Origin: Sva-07 sp963752815
Lineage (GTDB): Bacteria; Actinomycetota; Acidimicrobiia; Acidimicrobiales; Ilumatobacteraceae
Reading direction: 5' to 3'
NCBI GenBank assembly: GCA_963752815.1
Contig: CAVVZI010000015.1
Span: 1,682,216-1,746,215 of the forward strand
DNA: 64,000 bases
Shown piece after piece: positions 9,403-18,073 of this stretch; position 1 is the stretch's first letter, and the number at the start of each line of letters is the position of its first letter. Position numbers and translations under genes: made by a program. The notes under the pieces were generated by a model. The model had not been told where the DNA came from and made no database searches. It saw only the letters and a list, made by a program, of their open reading frames with translations.

Positions 9403-10353
9403 TCAGGTCTGGAGGAACGTCTCCGCGGGGTCGGAGCTCGGCAGCTCCGGCACCCGCTTGCTCGACCACGTGAACAGCCCGAGCCCGACCACCACCAACA
9501 CCATCCCGAGGATCTGCGGGCTGCTCACCGTCTCGCCGAGGATGATCACGCCCCACAGCACGGCCAGCGCTGGTTGCGCCGACTGCATCACGCCGATCGT
9601 CGCGATCGGGATCAGCTTCTGCGCGAACACGAGCAACGCGTGGGCCAAGACACCGGTGAGGAACGTCAACAGGACAACGACGAGCCAGCCGCGGGCGTCG
9701 AGGCCGAAGATCTCGTCGCCGGCGATCAGCGCCGCGATCGGGCCGGCGGTCAGCAGGCCGAGCGGGGCCATGCACACCATGAACTCGATCGTGCTGACAC
9801 CCCGGTTGCGCGCCCGCTTCGACAGCAGGAGGTAGGCGACCCAGAACACCAGCACCAAGAGCATCAACACGTCGCCGCCCACCGTCGCCACGCCGTTGGC
9901 CGGGCCGAAGAACAGCACGAGCGCCATCCCGACGATCGACAGTGCGCCCCAGCGCAGGGCTCGCCAGTTGGGTGACTCGTGGAAGAACACCGCGCCCGCC
10001 GGGAGCAGGAACAGCGGGCTCATCGCCGCGATGAACTCGGCGTGGGCGATGCTCGTGCGGGTGATCGCCGTGAAGAACGTGGCGATGTTGGCGCCGAAGA
10101 ACAGGGCGGCCGGCAGCACGGTCCGCCAGGTCTCGGCGCTCGGGAACGACCGGTCGGTGCGCAATCGCGCCACGACCATCACGGTCCACCAGGCGATCAT
10201 CGCGCCGATCATGCGCCAGAAGGCGATGACCGAGCCCGTCGACCCCGACCACTTGATCAGCGGCGAACTGACCGAGAAACTGACGATCGCCACGGTCATG
10301 GCGATCAGTCCGATCGACCGGGACCGGGGCGGGACGGTGAACGGAGTCGTCAC
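9403..10353 (-). CDS. EamA/DMT family transporter
   Basis: 316-residue inner-membrane protein with about ten hydrophobic helices in two five-helix halves, the EamA layout (for example IGLIAMTVAIVSFSVSSPLIKW at the N-terminus and AVLWGVIILGETVSSPQILGMVLVVVGL at the C-terminus). The E in the ILGET segment is typical of the family. It exports or imports an unknown metabolite. The GTG start at 10353 overlaps the stop of the upstream CDF gene by 4 bases, so the two are probably one transcript. Confidence 0.85.
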   Translation of the reverse strand: MTTPFTVPPRSRSIGLIAMTVAIVSFSVSSPLIKWSGSTGSVIAFWRMIGAMIAWWTVMVVARLRTDRSFPSAETWRTVLPAALFFGANIATFFTAITRTSIAHAEFIAAMSPLFLLPAGAVFFHESPNWRALRWGALSIVGMALVLFFGPANGVATVGGDVLMLLVLVFWVAYLLLSKRARNRGVSTIEFMVCMAPLGLLTAGPIAALIAGDEIFGLDARGWLVVVLLTFLTGVLAHALLVFAQKLIPIATIGVMQSAQPALAVLWGVIILGETVSSPQILGMVLVVVGLGLFTWSSKRVPELPSSDPAETFLQT

Positions 10354-11303
10354 TCGCTCGTCGGGGATGCGGTGGTCGATGCGCCGGCACGCCCGGGCGT
10401 GAACCGGTCGGGTTCGAGATAGATGACCGTCGCCGTCGGAACGGCGGCGCGGATGCGGTCCTCGGTGGCGTTCAGGGCGCCGACCAACTCGTCGACACTG
10501 AGGTCGGAGGAGAACTCGATCTTCGCGCCCACCAGGATCTCCTCGGGGCCGAGATGCTCGGTGCGCATGTGGATGAGGCGCTCGACGTGCTTCGACCCTT
10601 CGATCGCACCGACGATGCCGTCGGACTCGCCCTTGGTGGCCGATTCACCGATCAGCAGGCTCTTCATCTCGATGGCGAGCACGATCGCGATCACGACGAG
10701 CAGCACACCGATCGCCACCGAACCGGCGGCATCGAAGCGAGCGTTGCCGGTGGTCGCTGCCAGGACCACGCCGATGAGGGCCACGAACAGACCACACAAC
10801 GCGCCGAGGTCCTCGAGCAGGACGACGGGCAACTCGGGCTGGCGGGTGGTGCGGATGAAGTTCCACCAGCTCGTGCCGGCCTCCTTCGAGTGGCGGCTCT
10901 CGCGCACGGCGGTGCGCATCGACCATCCCTCCAGGGCGATCGCGATCAGGAGGATCCCGATGGCGATCGGCAGACTCTCGATGTCGTGCGGGTGGCGGAG
11001 CTTCTGGATGCCCTCGTACAGGGCGAACATGCCACCCAACGAGAACAGGATCAGGGCGACGGCGAATGCCCAGAAGTAGCGCTCGCGGCCGTAGCCGAAC
11101 GGATGCATCGGGGTGGCGGCCTTCTTCGCCCGTTGGCCACCGAGGAACAGCAGCGCCTGGTTGCCCGTGTCGGCGATCGAGTGGACGGTCTCGGCGAGCA
11201 GGCTCGCCGATCCGGTCAGGAGGAACCCGACGAACTTGGTGATGGCGATCCCCATGTTGGCGAGGAACGCTGCGAGTATCGCCTTACGGCTTCCGTCGGT
11301 CAC
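10350..11303 (-). CDS. Cation diffusion facilitator (CDF) family transporter
   Basis: 317-residue CDF metal-cation/proton antiporter with about six helices. The helix II motif HSIAD (about residues 41-45) and the later LLEDLGALCG motif carry the Asp/His metal-site residues. A cytoplasmic C-terminal domain (KHVERLIHMRTEHLGPEEILVGAKIEF) has the ferredoxin-like fold of CDF proteins. The N-terminus lacks the His-rich stretch found in the second CDF gene at 14273. Metal specificity is unknown. The downstream EamA gene overlaps by 4 bases. Confidence 0.88.
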   Translation of the reverse strand: MTDGSRKAILAAFLANMGIAITKFVGFLLTGSASLLAETVHSIADTGNQALLFLGGQRAKKAATPMHPFGYGRERYFWAFAVALILFSLGGMFALYEGIQKLRHPHDIESLPIAIGILLIAIALEGWSMRTAVRESRHSKEAGTSWWNFIRTTRQPELPVVLLEDLGALCGLFVALIGVVLAATTGNARFDAAGSVAIGVLLVVIAIVLAIEMKSLLIGESATKGESDGIVGAIEGSKHVERLIHMRTEHLGPEEILVGAKIEFSSDLSVDELVGALNATEDRIRAAVPTATVIYLEPDRFTPGRAGASTTASPTSE

Positions 11304-11377
11304 CCGGCGATCCTACGATCGGTATCACGCCGGTGCGCGACCAGCCCGGATCCCCGGCCGGATCACCGGCGCGACGA

Positions 11378-12094
11378 TCACCAGCCCGGGATCGAGAGCC
11401 AGGCGGACGCCGCCCCGGCGTCGCCGTCGATCTCGAAATCCGAACCTGGGGCGCGTCCCATCAACACGAGCAGTGCCCGCTCCGCGGTGGCCCGCAACGT
11501 CGCGGCGACCGGCTGGTCGACGGGACCGAGCAGGTGGTCGCCGTCCGCCACGTCGGTGCAGTCGATGCGCACGGTCACGGTGGGGAGTTCGACGTGCTCG
11601 CGTTGCGCGATCCGCGGCACGGCCAGTTCGATGTACTCGGTGATCCCGTCGGCCGCCAGGCGGGGATCGAGGCTCGACGAGCCGATGGTCGCCATCTCGG
11701 CGTCCCACCGGTGCATCGACGTTTCGTGGGCCTGGCGGCGCGCCCAGATCCATGCGGTGCGCTCGACGGGGAACGGGTGCCACGTCGGGGCGTCGGGATC
11801 GACGGCGGCCAGGTCGTCGGCGAGCGTCGCGGCGCCCGTCCGCAGCCAGTCGGCGAGATCGGCACCGGTGCCCGGCTCGGCGACATCGCCCGGCCCGGCG
11901 GCGGCCGCGTTGCGCACCGCGAAGTCGGCCCAGCGGTGGATGTAGGCCATGTGCTGGACGAGGGCGGTGACGTCCCAGCCCGGACAGGCGGCAACCGGCG
12001 CGTCGACCGGCCCGGTGCGGTACGCCGCCGCCATCCGATCGGCGTCGGCCCGCACGTGACCGACGTAGATGGCGGTGCTCAACGGCGGGTTCAC
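11378..12094 (-). CDS. Maleylpyruvate isomerase family mycothiol-dependent enzyme
   Basis: About 238 residues, DinB/MDMPI superfamily. Family signatures are the N-terminal CPGWDVTALVQHMAYIHRW (metal His) and QAHETSMHRWDAE with the Glu/His ligands. Such proteins use mycothiol as cofactor or are uncharacterised homologues (established knowledge). GTG at 12094 (MNPPLSTAIYVGHV) is the likely start; the open frame upstream of it runs into nfuA in antisense and is not credible. It is divergent from nfuA. Confidence 0.8.
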   Translation of the reverse strand: MNPPLSTAIYVGHVRADADRMAAAYRTGPVDAPVAACPGWDVTALVQHMAYIHRWADFAVRNAAAAGPGDVAEPGTGADLADWLRTGAATLADDLAAVDPDAPTWHPFPVERTAWIWARRQAHETSMHRWDAEMATIGSSSLDPRLAADGITEYIELAVPRIAQREHVELPTVTVRIDCTDVADGDHLLGPVDQPVAATLRATAERALLVLMGRAPGSDFEIDGDAGAASAWLSIPGW

Positions 12095-12134
12095 GAGGCC
12101 GACGGTAGCCCTGCTCGCCGGTAGCCTGGGTGGC

Positions 12135-12779
12135 ATGAGTCCACTCGAAGCGTTGGCCGCCGATACCGGTAGCAGTTCCGCCAGCGAGCCGATCATCTCG
12201 ATCACCCCGGAAGCCATCGAACAGCTGCTCGAACTGCGTGACGACGAGGCCGAGGCCGACAAGCTCGGGCTGCGTCTGGCCATCGCTTCGGCACCTGGCG
12301 AGGACTTCCGCTACGACCTGTCGTTCGACGAGTACCTCAAGGCGGCGTTCACCGACGAGGTGCGCACGCACGACGGGCTGAAGGTGATCATCCCGGGCAA
12401 CGACGTCGAACTGCTCGACGGAGCGACGCTCGACTACACGTCCACGCAGGGCCTCGTGATCCGCAACCCGAACCGGCCACGGCCGCAGATGGTCGAAGGT
12501 CTCACGAGCGACGACGCCCTGTCGGCGGAGATCGAAGCGATGGTCGCGGCCGACGTCAACCCGGCGCTCGCCGCGCACGGCGGCTTCGTCACCTACGTCG
12601 GCCACGACGGCGCCGGCACCGCCTACCTGACGATGGGCGGCGGATGTCACGGCTGCTCGATGAGCAAGATGACGATGCTCGACGGGGTGCAGACGATGCT
12701 CGTCGACGCCATCGACGAGATCGAGCGCGTCAAGGACCTGACCGACCACGCCAGCGGCGAGAATCCGTTCTATTCCTGA
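12135..12779 (+). CDS. nfuA: NfuA-type Fe-S cluster carrier protein
   Basis: About 214-residue Fe-S carrier. An N-terminal A-type-carrier-like region (ISITPEAIEQLLELRDDE) without the carrier cysteines is followed by a C-terminal NifU domain whose CHGCSMS motif (about residue 170) holds the [4Fe-4S]-binding CxxC. Start ATG at 12135 (MSPLEALAADTG). It delivers clusters to apoproteins, consistent with iscS at 25.7 kb. It is directly followed by a copy of the 75-80 bp intergenic repeat. Confidence 0.9.
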   Translation: MSPLEALAADTGSSSASEPIISITPEAIEQLLELRDDEAEADKLGLRLAIASAPGEDFRYDLSFDEYLKAAFTDEVRTHDGLKVIIPGNDVELLDGATLDYTSTQGLVIRNPNRPRPQMVEGLTSDDALSAEIEAMVAADVNPALAAHGGFVTYVGHDGAGTAYLTMGGGCHGCSMSKMTMLDGVQTMLVDAIDEIERVKDLTDHASGENPFYS

Positions 12780-12781
12780 TT

Positions 12782-12856
12782 GCTCGGCCTCACGCGAGTC
12801 TCGTCGTGGCGATCGAGGTCGGCCTCGCTCCGGCTCGTCGCTGCGCTTCCCTCGCC
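12782..12856 (+). repeat. Intergenic repeat R (GCTCGGCCTCAC...), copy A
   Basis: A 75-80 bp sequence starting GCTCGGCCTCACGCGAGTCT and ending CTGCGCTTCCCTCG. It matches copies at 34807-34883 and 35912-35989 and begins 2-6 bases after a stop codon each time, in the same orientation relative to the upstream gene. Copy A overlaps the coding 3' end of the DUF2277 gene on the other strand. Confidence 0.65.
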
Positions 12857-13131
12857 GGTTCCCAGCGGGTCTGCGCGGTCTGGTGACGCCGGTTGAGGCG
12901 GCGCAGCGGCGGCAGCGTCTTCGGGGGTTCCTTGCGCGGCGGGAGTTCGTTGATCACCCGGGCGGTGATCGCCGCGATCTCGGCGACGGCGCGCTCGAAG
13001 ACCTCGTAGGTCGCCGGCGACGTCTTCTGCACGCCGCTGATCTTGCGGACGTACTGGCGGGCGCCGGCCTCGATCTCCTCGGTGGTGGCGCCCGGCTCGA
13101 GGCCTCGCAGGGTCGTGATGTTCCGGCACAT
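12790..13131 (-). CDS. DUF2277 family protein with atypical C-terminal tail
   Basis: 113 residues. The N-terminal 75 residues match DUF2277 (MCRNITTLRGLEPGATTEEI, then ARQYVRKISGVQKTSP and a helical FERAVAEIAAITARVINEL). No function is known for this small cytoplasmic family, found widely in Actinobacteria. Residues from about 88 on (Arg/Ala-rich) are encoded by the intergenic repeat copy A and are probably not part of the ancestral protein; the family is usually shorter. Start ATG at 13129-13131. Confidence 0.78.
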   Translation of the reverse strand: MCRNITTLRGLEPGATTEEIEAGARQYVRKISGVQKTSPATYEVFERAVAEIAAITARVINELPPRKEPPKTLPPLRRLNRRHQTAQTRWEPAREAQRRAGARPTSIATTRLA

Positions 13132-13154
13132 GGGATGCTCCTCTCGTCCGGCCG

Positions 13155-13481
13155 TCAGGCCGCGTACAGGTCGTGGGTCTCGGGGCGGTCGCGCATGTAC
13201 GCCGCGGCGTACGGGCAACTCGGGCGGATGGTGAGCGATCGTGCCCGCAGATCGTCGATGACGCCGTCCATCAACAACGCCGCGAAGCCACGGCCCCCGT
13301 GCGAGGGCCGGGTCTCGACGTGGGGGATCGTCACCACGTTCCCCGCCACCCGGTAATCGGCCAGGCTCACCAGTTCGTCACCGATCCGCAGTTCGTAACG
13401 CGACTCGGCCGGGTTGTCGATGACGACCGTGTCGAACGCGCCGTCGGTCGTGGTGTCGTCGGTTGGCTGGGGATCACTCAT
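13155..13481 (-). CDS. Small GNAT-fold N-acetyltransferase (YjdJ/CG type)
   Basis: 108-residue minimal GNAT protein of the type seen as 'Gcn5-related N-acetyltransferase, CG'. It has YELRIGDELVSLADYRV beta strands, the acetyl-CoA-binding RPSHGGRGFAALLMDGV loop and the characteristic C-terminal RPSCPYAAAYMRDRPE. Start ATG at 13481 (MSDPQPTDD); the upstream extension is non-coding in character. It is divergent from the bfd-bfr genes and shares their 60-bp promoter gap. The substrate is unknown. Confidence 0.82.
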   Translation of the reverse strand: MSDPQPTDDTTTDGAFDTVVIDNPAESRYELRIGDELVSLADYRVAGNVVTIPHVETRPSHGGRGFAALLMDGVIDDLRARSLTIRPSCPYAAAYMRDRPETHDLYAA

Positions 13482-13522
13482 CGCCCTCCATTGTCGCGCG
13501 CTCCGAGTTGCTTCCAAACCTC

Positions 13523-13538
13523 GTAAGGGCTACCTTAC
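13523..13538. promoter_or_regulatory. Palindromic operator-like site upstream of bfd-bfr
   Basis: Perfect inverted repeat GTAAGG-GCTA-CCTTAC ending 4 bases before the bfd start codon. It takes the place of a ribosome-binding site, so the transcript may be leaderless. Position and AGG/CCT half-sites suggest an iron-dependent (DtxR/IdeR-like) repressor site, but spacing differs from the classical 19-bp box, so the assignment is inference. Confidence 0.45.
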
Positions 13539-13542
13539 GGAT

Positions 13543-13767
13543 ATGGCCATGGTCTGTTCATGCCACGCGGTGTCCGAGCGACACATCGTGCGCGCGATCG
13601 ACCTCGGGGCGCGCTCCATCGAGGAGGTTTCGGCGTGGTGCAACGCCGGCTCGAGCTGCGCCGGCTGCCACGACCGCATCGACGACCTGCTCATGGCGTG
13701 TGACGCGCGGGGCACGGTGCGGTGCCCGGACTCCATCGCTCCGGCCGTGGCGGTTCGAGTCGCCTAA
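13543..13767 (+). CDS. bfd: Bacterioferritin-associated ferredoxin-like (2Fe-2S) protein
   Basis: About 74 residues with the BFD-like [2Fe-2S] fold: four cysteines in the CSCHAVSE and SSCAGCHD motifs (CxC about 31 residues before CxxC). In other bacteria Bfd docks on bacterioferritin and supplies electrons to release stored iron. The bfr gene starts 10 bases downstream, supporting the role. Two possible ATG starts (13543, 13549) differ by two residues. A palindromic site overlaps the region where a Shine-Dalgarno would lie. Confidence 0.85.
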   Translation: MAMVCSCHAVSERHIVRAIDLGARSIEEVSAWCNAGSSCAGCHDRIDDLLMACDARGTVRCPDSIAPAVAVRVA

Positions 13768-13776
13768 GCTCCCGGC

Positions 13777-14250
13777 ATGCAAGGCGATGCCGAGATCATC
13801 GAGGTGCTCAACGAGGTGCTCACCGCGGAACTGACGGCGGTGAACCAGTACTTCCTGCACGGCAAGTTGTGCGGGAACTGGGGGTACGCCCGGCTGGCCG
13901 AACATTCGCGACACGAGTCGATCGACGAGATGAAACATGCCGAGCGGATCACCGATCGGATCATCTACTTCGAGGGGTTCCCCAACTACCAGCGCTACTT
14001 CCCGCTGCGGATCGGGGAGACGGTTCCCGAGCAGTTCGAGGCCGATCTCGCGCTCGAGACCGAGGCGATCGAGCGCCTCAATCGTGGCATCGAGCTGGCC
14101 GTGGCGAAGAGCGACAACGGGACCAGGGAACTGCTCGCGGACATCCTCGTCGGCGAGGAGGAGCACGTCGACTGGATCGAGACGCAGCTCGAGGCGATCC
14201 GCCAGATCGGGCTGGAGAACTACCTCGCGCAGCAGTTGCACGACGACTGA
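13777..14250 (+). CDS. bfr: Bacterioferritin
   Basis: 157-residue haem-containing ferritin that stores iron in a 24-mer shell. Di-iron site residues are all present: E18, E51, H54, E94, E127 and H130; the haem ligand M52 is present too (IDEMKHAER). The loop NYQRYFPLRIG replaces the commoner NLQ.LGKLRIG. It follows bfd by 10 bases, and a CDF metal exporter with a palindromic start region follows after 22 bases, so this is a small metal-homeostasis block. Confidence 0.95.
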   Translation: MQGDAEIIEVLNEVLTAELTAVNQYFLHGKLCGNWGYARLAEHSRHESIDEMKHAERITDRIIYFEGFPNYQRYFPLRIGETVPEQFEADLALETEAIERLNRGIELAVAKSDNGTRELLADILVGEEEHVDWIETQLEAIRQIGLENYLAQQLHDD

Positions 14251-14260
14251 TGTGTCAGTA

Positions 14261-14289
14261 CGGTGATTCTCAGTGAATGAGAATCACCG
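14261..14289. promoter_or_regulatory. 29-bp perfect palindrome over the CDF start codon
   Basis: 12-bp arms CGGTGATTCTCA (14261-14272) and TGAGAATCACCG (14278-14289) flank the 5-nt spacer GTGAA, whose GTG is the predicted start codon of the CDF gene. This arrangement fits a metalloregulator operator (Fur/Zur-like half-site TGAGAAT) or a start-site RNA hairpin. Which one cannot be told from sequence. Confidence 0.55.
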
Positions 14290-15214
14290 CGGCCATCATC
14301 ACGACCACGGCAACGACCACCGGGAGACGTCCGGACGCCGGCTCACCGGCGCCGCCGCGATCAACATCGGGTTCGCCGTCGTGCAGGTCGTGGCCGGGCT
14401 GGCCATCGGCGCGGTGGTGGTGCTCGCCGACGCCGCGCACCAGGCCGTCGATGCGATCGGGCTGATCACCGCGGTCATCGCCGTCCGGGTCGCCCGACGC
14501 CCGGCGACGGCGACGTGGTCGTTCGGTCTCGGCAAGGCCGACGCGCTCGGCGGCTTCATCTCGGCGCTGCTGCTGCTCGGCTCGGTGGCGTGGATCGTCT
14601 TCGAATCGATCCGCCGTCTGCTCGATCCCGAACCGGTCGACGGTGTGGCGGTGATGGTCATCGGTGTGCTGGCGATCGTCGTCAACGGCGGCAGCGTCTG
14701 GCTCGTCGGCCACGACCACGGTGCCGGGGCCATCGCCGTGCGCGCCGCCCGACTGCACCTCCTGACCGACCTCGCAGGGTCGGTGATCGTCGTCGGCGCC
14801 GGTGCGGTGCTCGCGCTCGGCGGGCCGGAATGGATCGATCCGGTCGCCTCGCTCGTGTTGTCGGCTGCCGTGTTGTGGACCACGTGGCACGTGATCGTGA
14901 GCGCCACGTCGATCCTGCTCGACCGCACGCCCGATCGGCTGTCGGCCGCCGACGTCGAGGCGCTGCTCGGCTCGCAGCCGGGCATCGATCGGGTGCACCA
15001 CGTCCACCTCCGCCCGCTCGGTGGGTCACGGGTGAGCGTCACCGCCCACGTGGTCGTCGACGGGGCACGCAGCGTGCACGATGCCCAGGCGATCGTCGAC
15101 GACCTTCGTCACGTGCTCGCCAGCGAACATTCGATCACGCACAGCACGCTGCAGCTCGAGTGCCATCCGTGCGGTGACGGCAGCGAGCCCGACTGTGGCA
15201 CGCTCCTCGAATGA
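14273..15214 (+). CDS. CzcD-like cation diffusion facilitator
   Basis: 313-residue metal exporter. A His-rich N-terminus (HRGHHHDHGNDH) is followed by six helices; ADAAHQAVDAIG carries the helix II HxxxD site and ARLHLLTDLAGS the helix V HxxxD site, as in zinc/cobalt/cadmium CDFs. The cytoplasmic domain ends with LECHPCGDGSEPDC, a Cys/His-rich tail that may sense metal. The start GTG lies in the spacer of a 29-bp palindrome, suggesting metal-responsive control. It follows bfr by 22 bases and overlaps the next gene by 4 bases (ATGA). Confidence 0.9.
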   Translation: MNENHRGHHHDHGNDHRETSGRRLTGAAAINIGFAVVQVVAGLAIGAVVVLADAAHQAVDAIGLITAVIAVRVARRPATATWSFGLGKADALGGFISALLLLGSVAWIVFESIRRLLDPEPVDGVAVMVIGVLAIVVNGGSVWLVGHDHGAGAIAVRAARLHLLTDLAGSVIVVGAGAVLALGGPEWIDPVASLVLSAAVLWTTWHVIVSATSILLDRTPDRLSAADVEALLGSQPGIDRVHHVHLRPLGGSRVSVTAHVVVDGARSVHDAQAIVDDLRHVLASEHSITHSTLQLECHPCGDGSEPDCGTLLE

Positions 15215-15822
15215 ACACCGACGACATCGAGCAGAACTATCTGGCGGCGCAGCGGTCGTTCGTCGCGTTCGCTCGTGACCTCTCGGCCGACGACTGGGCC
15301 GCGCCGGTGCCGTGCTGTCCGGGCTGGACGGTGCGCGACGTGCTCTCGCACGTGGCCGGCATCCCCGACGACGTGTTCGCCGGTCGGATCGACGGCGTCG
15401 CCACCGACCCGTGGACGGCGGCGCAGGTCGAACGCAACCGTTCGCTGGCGGTCGACGACCTGCTGGCGAGGTGGGACGAACAGAGCGCGGCGTTCGCCAC
15501 ATTGATGCAGTCGATCGGCCAGGACCGCCCGCCGATCGACTGTCAGGCCCACGAACACGACATCCGCCACGCGCTCGGCCGCCCCGGCAACCGCGACAAC
15601 GACATCATCGTCGGGGCGGCTGCGGAGATGCTCGCCGAACTGCGCGAACAGGGCGTGGAACTGCGCGGTGCGACGCCGTTCGAGGTGTTCCGGTCGCGGC
15701 TCGGCCGGCGCTCGCGCTCGCAGCTCGACGACTACGACTGGGTCGGTGAACCCGACGCGGTGGCCGCCGTGCGCGACGCCTGGTTCGCGTTCGGACCGGC
15801 GGAACAGCCGATCATCGAGTAG
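15211..15822 (+). CDS. Maleylpyruvate isomerase/DinB-like mycothiol-dependent family protein
   Basis: 203 residues. It has CPGWTVRDVLSHVAGIP near residue 35 and QAHEHDIRHALG near residue 112, the metal-ligand segments of the MDMPI N-terminal (DinB) domain. No C-terminal SCP2-like domain is attached. It overlaps the CDF stop (ATGA) and is therefore probably co-translated with it. The reaction is unknown; thiol-transfer chemistry with mycothiol is inferred from the family. Confidence 0.78.
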   Translation: MNTDDIEQNYLAAQRSFVAFARDLSADDWAAPVPCCPGWTVRDVLSHVAGIPDDVFAGRIDGVATDPWTAAQVERNRSLAVDDLLARWDEQSAAFATLMQSIGQDRPPIDCQAHEHDIRHALGRPGNRDNDIIVGAAAEMLAELREQGVELRGATPFEVFRSRLGRRSRSQLDDYDWVGEPDAVAAVRDAWFAFGPAEQPIIE

Positions 15823-15835
15823 CCCGCGCGCCGGC

Positions 15836-17024
15836 TCAGGCGCTGGTGCTGAGGGCGCGTTCGAAGTCGGCCGACGATGTCGCCGCCGTCCTCGAGCCCG
15901 ACCGACACCCGCAGCAGGCCGGCGGTGACGCCGGTCCTCGCTTGCTCGTCCGGGGTGAGGCTGGCGTGCGTCGACGTGGCGGGATGGCACACGATCGTCT
16001 CCGGCCCGCCGAGCGACGTGGCGACCCGGGCGATCTGCAGTGAGTCGAGGAACCTCGCGGCCGCATCCCGATCGGCGACCTCGAACGACAGGACCGTGCC
16101 GTACTGGCGCAGCTGCTTGGTGGCGAGGTCGTGCTGGGGATGCTCGCTCAATCCCGGGTAGTGGACCGCCACGACGGCGGGGTGATCGACGAGCGTGACC
16201 GCGAGCGAGCGGGCGGTCTCGTTCTGCTGGCGGGTCCGCACACCGAGCGTGCGGATGCCGCGCAGCGCGTTCAGCGCATCGAACGGTGAGGGCGTCGCGC
16301 CGTGGAGCACGGAGTAGGCCCAGATCTCGCCGAGCAGGTCGGCTTCACCCGAGATCACGCCGAGCGTGGCGTCGTTGTGGCCGGCGATGCCCTTCGTGGC
16401 CGAGTGCAGCGAGATGTCGACCCCGTGGTCGAGCGGGCGCTGGCCGAGCGGGGTGGCGAACGTCGAGTCGACGACGGTGAACGGCCCCTTGATCGAGCCG
16501 AGTTCGTCGAGGTCGGCGAGTTCGAGGCGCGGGTTCGACGGGGTCTCGGCGAGCACGAGCATCGTGCGGCCGGGCACGACGGCGGCGGCGAACGCGCCGG
16601 GCTCGGCGACGTCGACGTACGTGACGTCGATCCCGAACCGCTGGCACGGGCCCTGCAGGAACGCCAGGGAACCGGCGTACAGCTGGCGCTGCGTGACGAT
16701 GTGGCTGCCGCTGGAGCACAGGGCGAACACCGTGGAGGCGAGCGCGCCCATGCCGGAGGCGAAGGCCAGCGAGTCTTCGGCGCCTTCGAGTTCGGCGACC
16801 GCCCGTTCGAACGAACGCACCGTGGGATTGGCGTAGCGGCTGTAGAAGTTGCCGTGGCGGACCGAGGTGGCGCGGCGATGGGCGTCGTCGAGGCTCTCCG
16901 ACTCCCACGTGCTCGAAGCCCACAGTGCAGGGGCGAGCGAGGTGCCTCCGGAGCACCGGCCGGCGGTGATCGCCGTCGTCTCCGGTGCGACATCGGGTCG
17001 GTTCGCGGCATCGTCGTTCGACAC
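15836..17024 (-). CDS. Trans-sulfuration PLP enzyme (cystathionine gamma-synthase/methionine gamma-lyase family; one frameshift)
   Basis: About 395-residue Cys/Met-metabolism PLP-dependent enzyme. Key segments are FYSRYANPTVRSFERAVAELEGAED (substrate/PLP phosphate region), SGMGALASTVFAL, VVDSTFATPLGQRPLDHGVD and SLHSATKGIAGHND with the PLP lysine in SATK. The frame shifts near 15880, after GLEDGGDI, into ADFERALSTSA, which gives a normal C-terminus and stop at 15836. The likely start is GTG at 17024 (MSNDDAANRPD); the same frame remains open upstream only because the preceding gene is shifted. The exact activity within the family is not resolved. Confidence 0.82.
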
Positions 17025-17116
17025 GCCGCCCACGGTACCTGACGAGCCACCCACCCGACCCGCCCGTTCCGCCCCGAAACCACCGACCCCCGCCCAGCCC
17101 GTCCCAGAACCGGTTT

Positions 17117-17158
17117 GCGGCAGACACTTCGACCGCCTCACCGCAAAGTGGCTGCCGC
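17117..17158. repeat. Imperfect hairpin between two leftward genes
   Basis: Arms GCGGCAGACACTT (17117-17129) and AAGTGGCTGCCGC (17146-17158) pair at 12 of 13 positions. It lies between the enoyl-CoA hydratase stop (17201) and the PLP-enzyme start (17024). It may be a terminator for the upstream gene or another member of the window's palindromic elements; no T-tract is visible. Confidence 0.4.
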
Positions 17159-17200
17159 AGATTCCGGCCCGGCGATTTGTGGCAGTCGAAACGACCGGGA

Positions 17201-18014
17201 TCAGTCGTTCGTCCCGAAGGCGGGCGACGCGCTTCTCCCGCAGCGCGGCGAGGCCTTCGGCCGCGTCCGGGCCGAGGAAGTTGAGCATCTCGTAGGCGAG
17301 CGAGGCCTCGAAGTTCGGCAGGGCCTGGCGGAGCCAGTGGTTGAGCGCCCGCTTGGTCATCCGGGTGGCGTCGACCGGGCCGGCGGCGAGCTTGACGGCC
17401 ACACCGAGGGCGGTCGACATCACCTCGTCGGCCGGAACCGCCTTCGACACGAGGCCGATCCGCTCGGCCTCGCGACCGTCGAGGAAGTCGGCCGTGAGCA
17501 GGTAGTACTTCGCCTTCGCCATCCCGCACAGCAGCGGCCAGATCGCCACCGCGTGGTCGCCGCCGGCGACGCCGAGCCGGATGTGGCCATCGGTCAACCG
17601 GGCATCCTCGTTGATGATGCTCACGTCGGCCATCAGCGCGACGGCGAGTCCGGCGCCGACGGCCACACCGTTGATCGCCGACACGATCGGCGTGTCGCAG
17701 TCGATCATCGTGCGCACGATGTCGCCTGCCTCGCGCATCACGCGGATCGTCTGTTCGTAGTTGCCGACCTGCCCGGCGATCCAGTCCAGGTCGCCACCGG
17801 CCGAGAACGCCCGGCCGGCGCCGGTGACCACGACGGCGCGCACCGTCGGGTCGTCGTCGATCGTGCGGAACACGCGCGACAGCTGGAGGTGCATGTCGGC
17901 GCCGGTGGCGTTCAGGCGATCGGGATCGTCGAGGGTGATCAGCAGCACCCCGTCGCTCGGCCGCTCGAAACGCAGCTTGGTGTAGGTCGCGTACGGATCG
18001 GTGGCTTCGTTCAC
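17201..18014 (-). CDS. Enoyl-CoA hydratase/isomerase family protein (one frameshift near the end)
   Basis: Crotonase-fold protein of about 270 residues (MNEATDPYATYTKLRF). Oxyanion-hole segments GRAFSAGGDLDWIAG and SAINGVAVGAGLAVALMADVSI are clear. As written, the frame runs on into the next gene; one base fewer near 17230 gives the family-type end REKRSPAFGTND and a TGA at 17201-17203, so the true stop is placed there. Acyl-CoA substrate unknown. The gene is divergent from the ABC importer at 18102. Confidence 0.82.
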
Positions 18015-18073
18015 GGTCGCGCACCCTACTGAGACCCGAATCGTGGAATCGCCGAAAACGACAAGGTGGTAAT

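Noticed and set aside
15732..18014. Fusion of enoyl-CoA hydratase and PLP enzyme in one reading frame
   Set aside because: The join lacks a conserved linker; a single base change near 17230 restores a family-like C-terminus and stop, and a separate GTG start exists at 17024.
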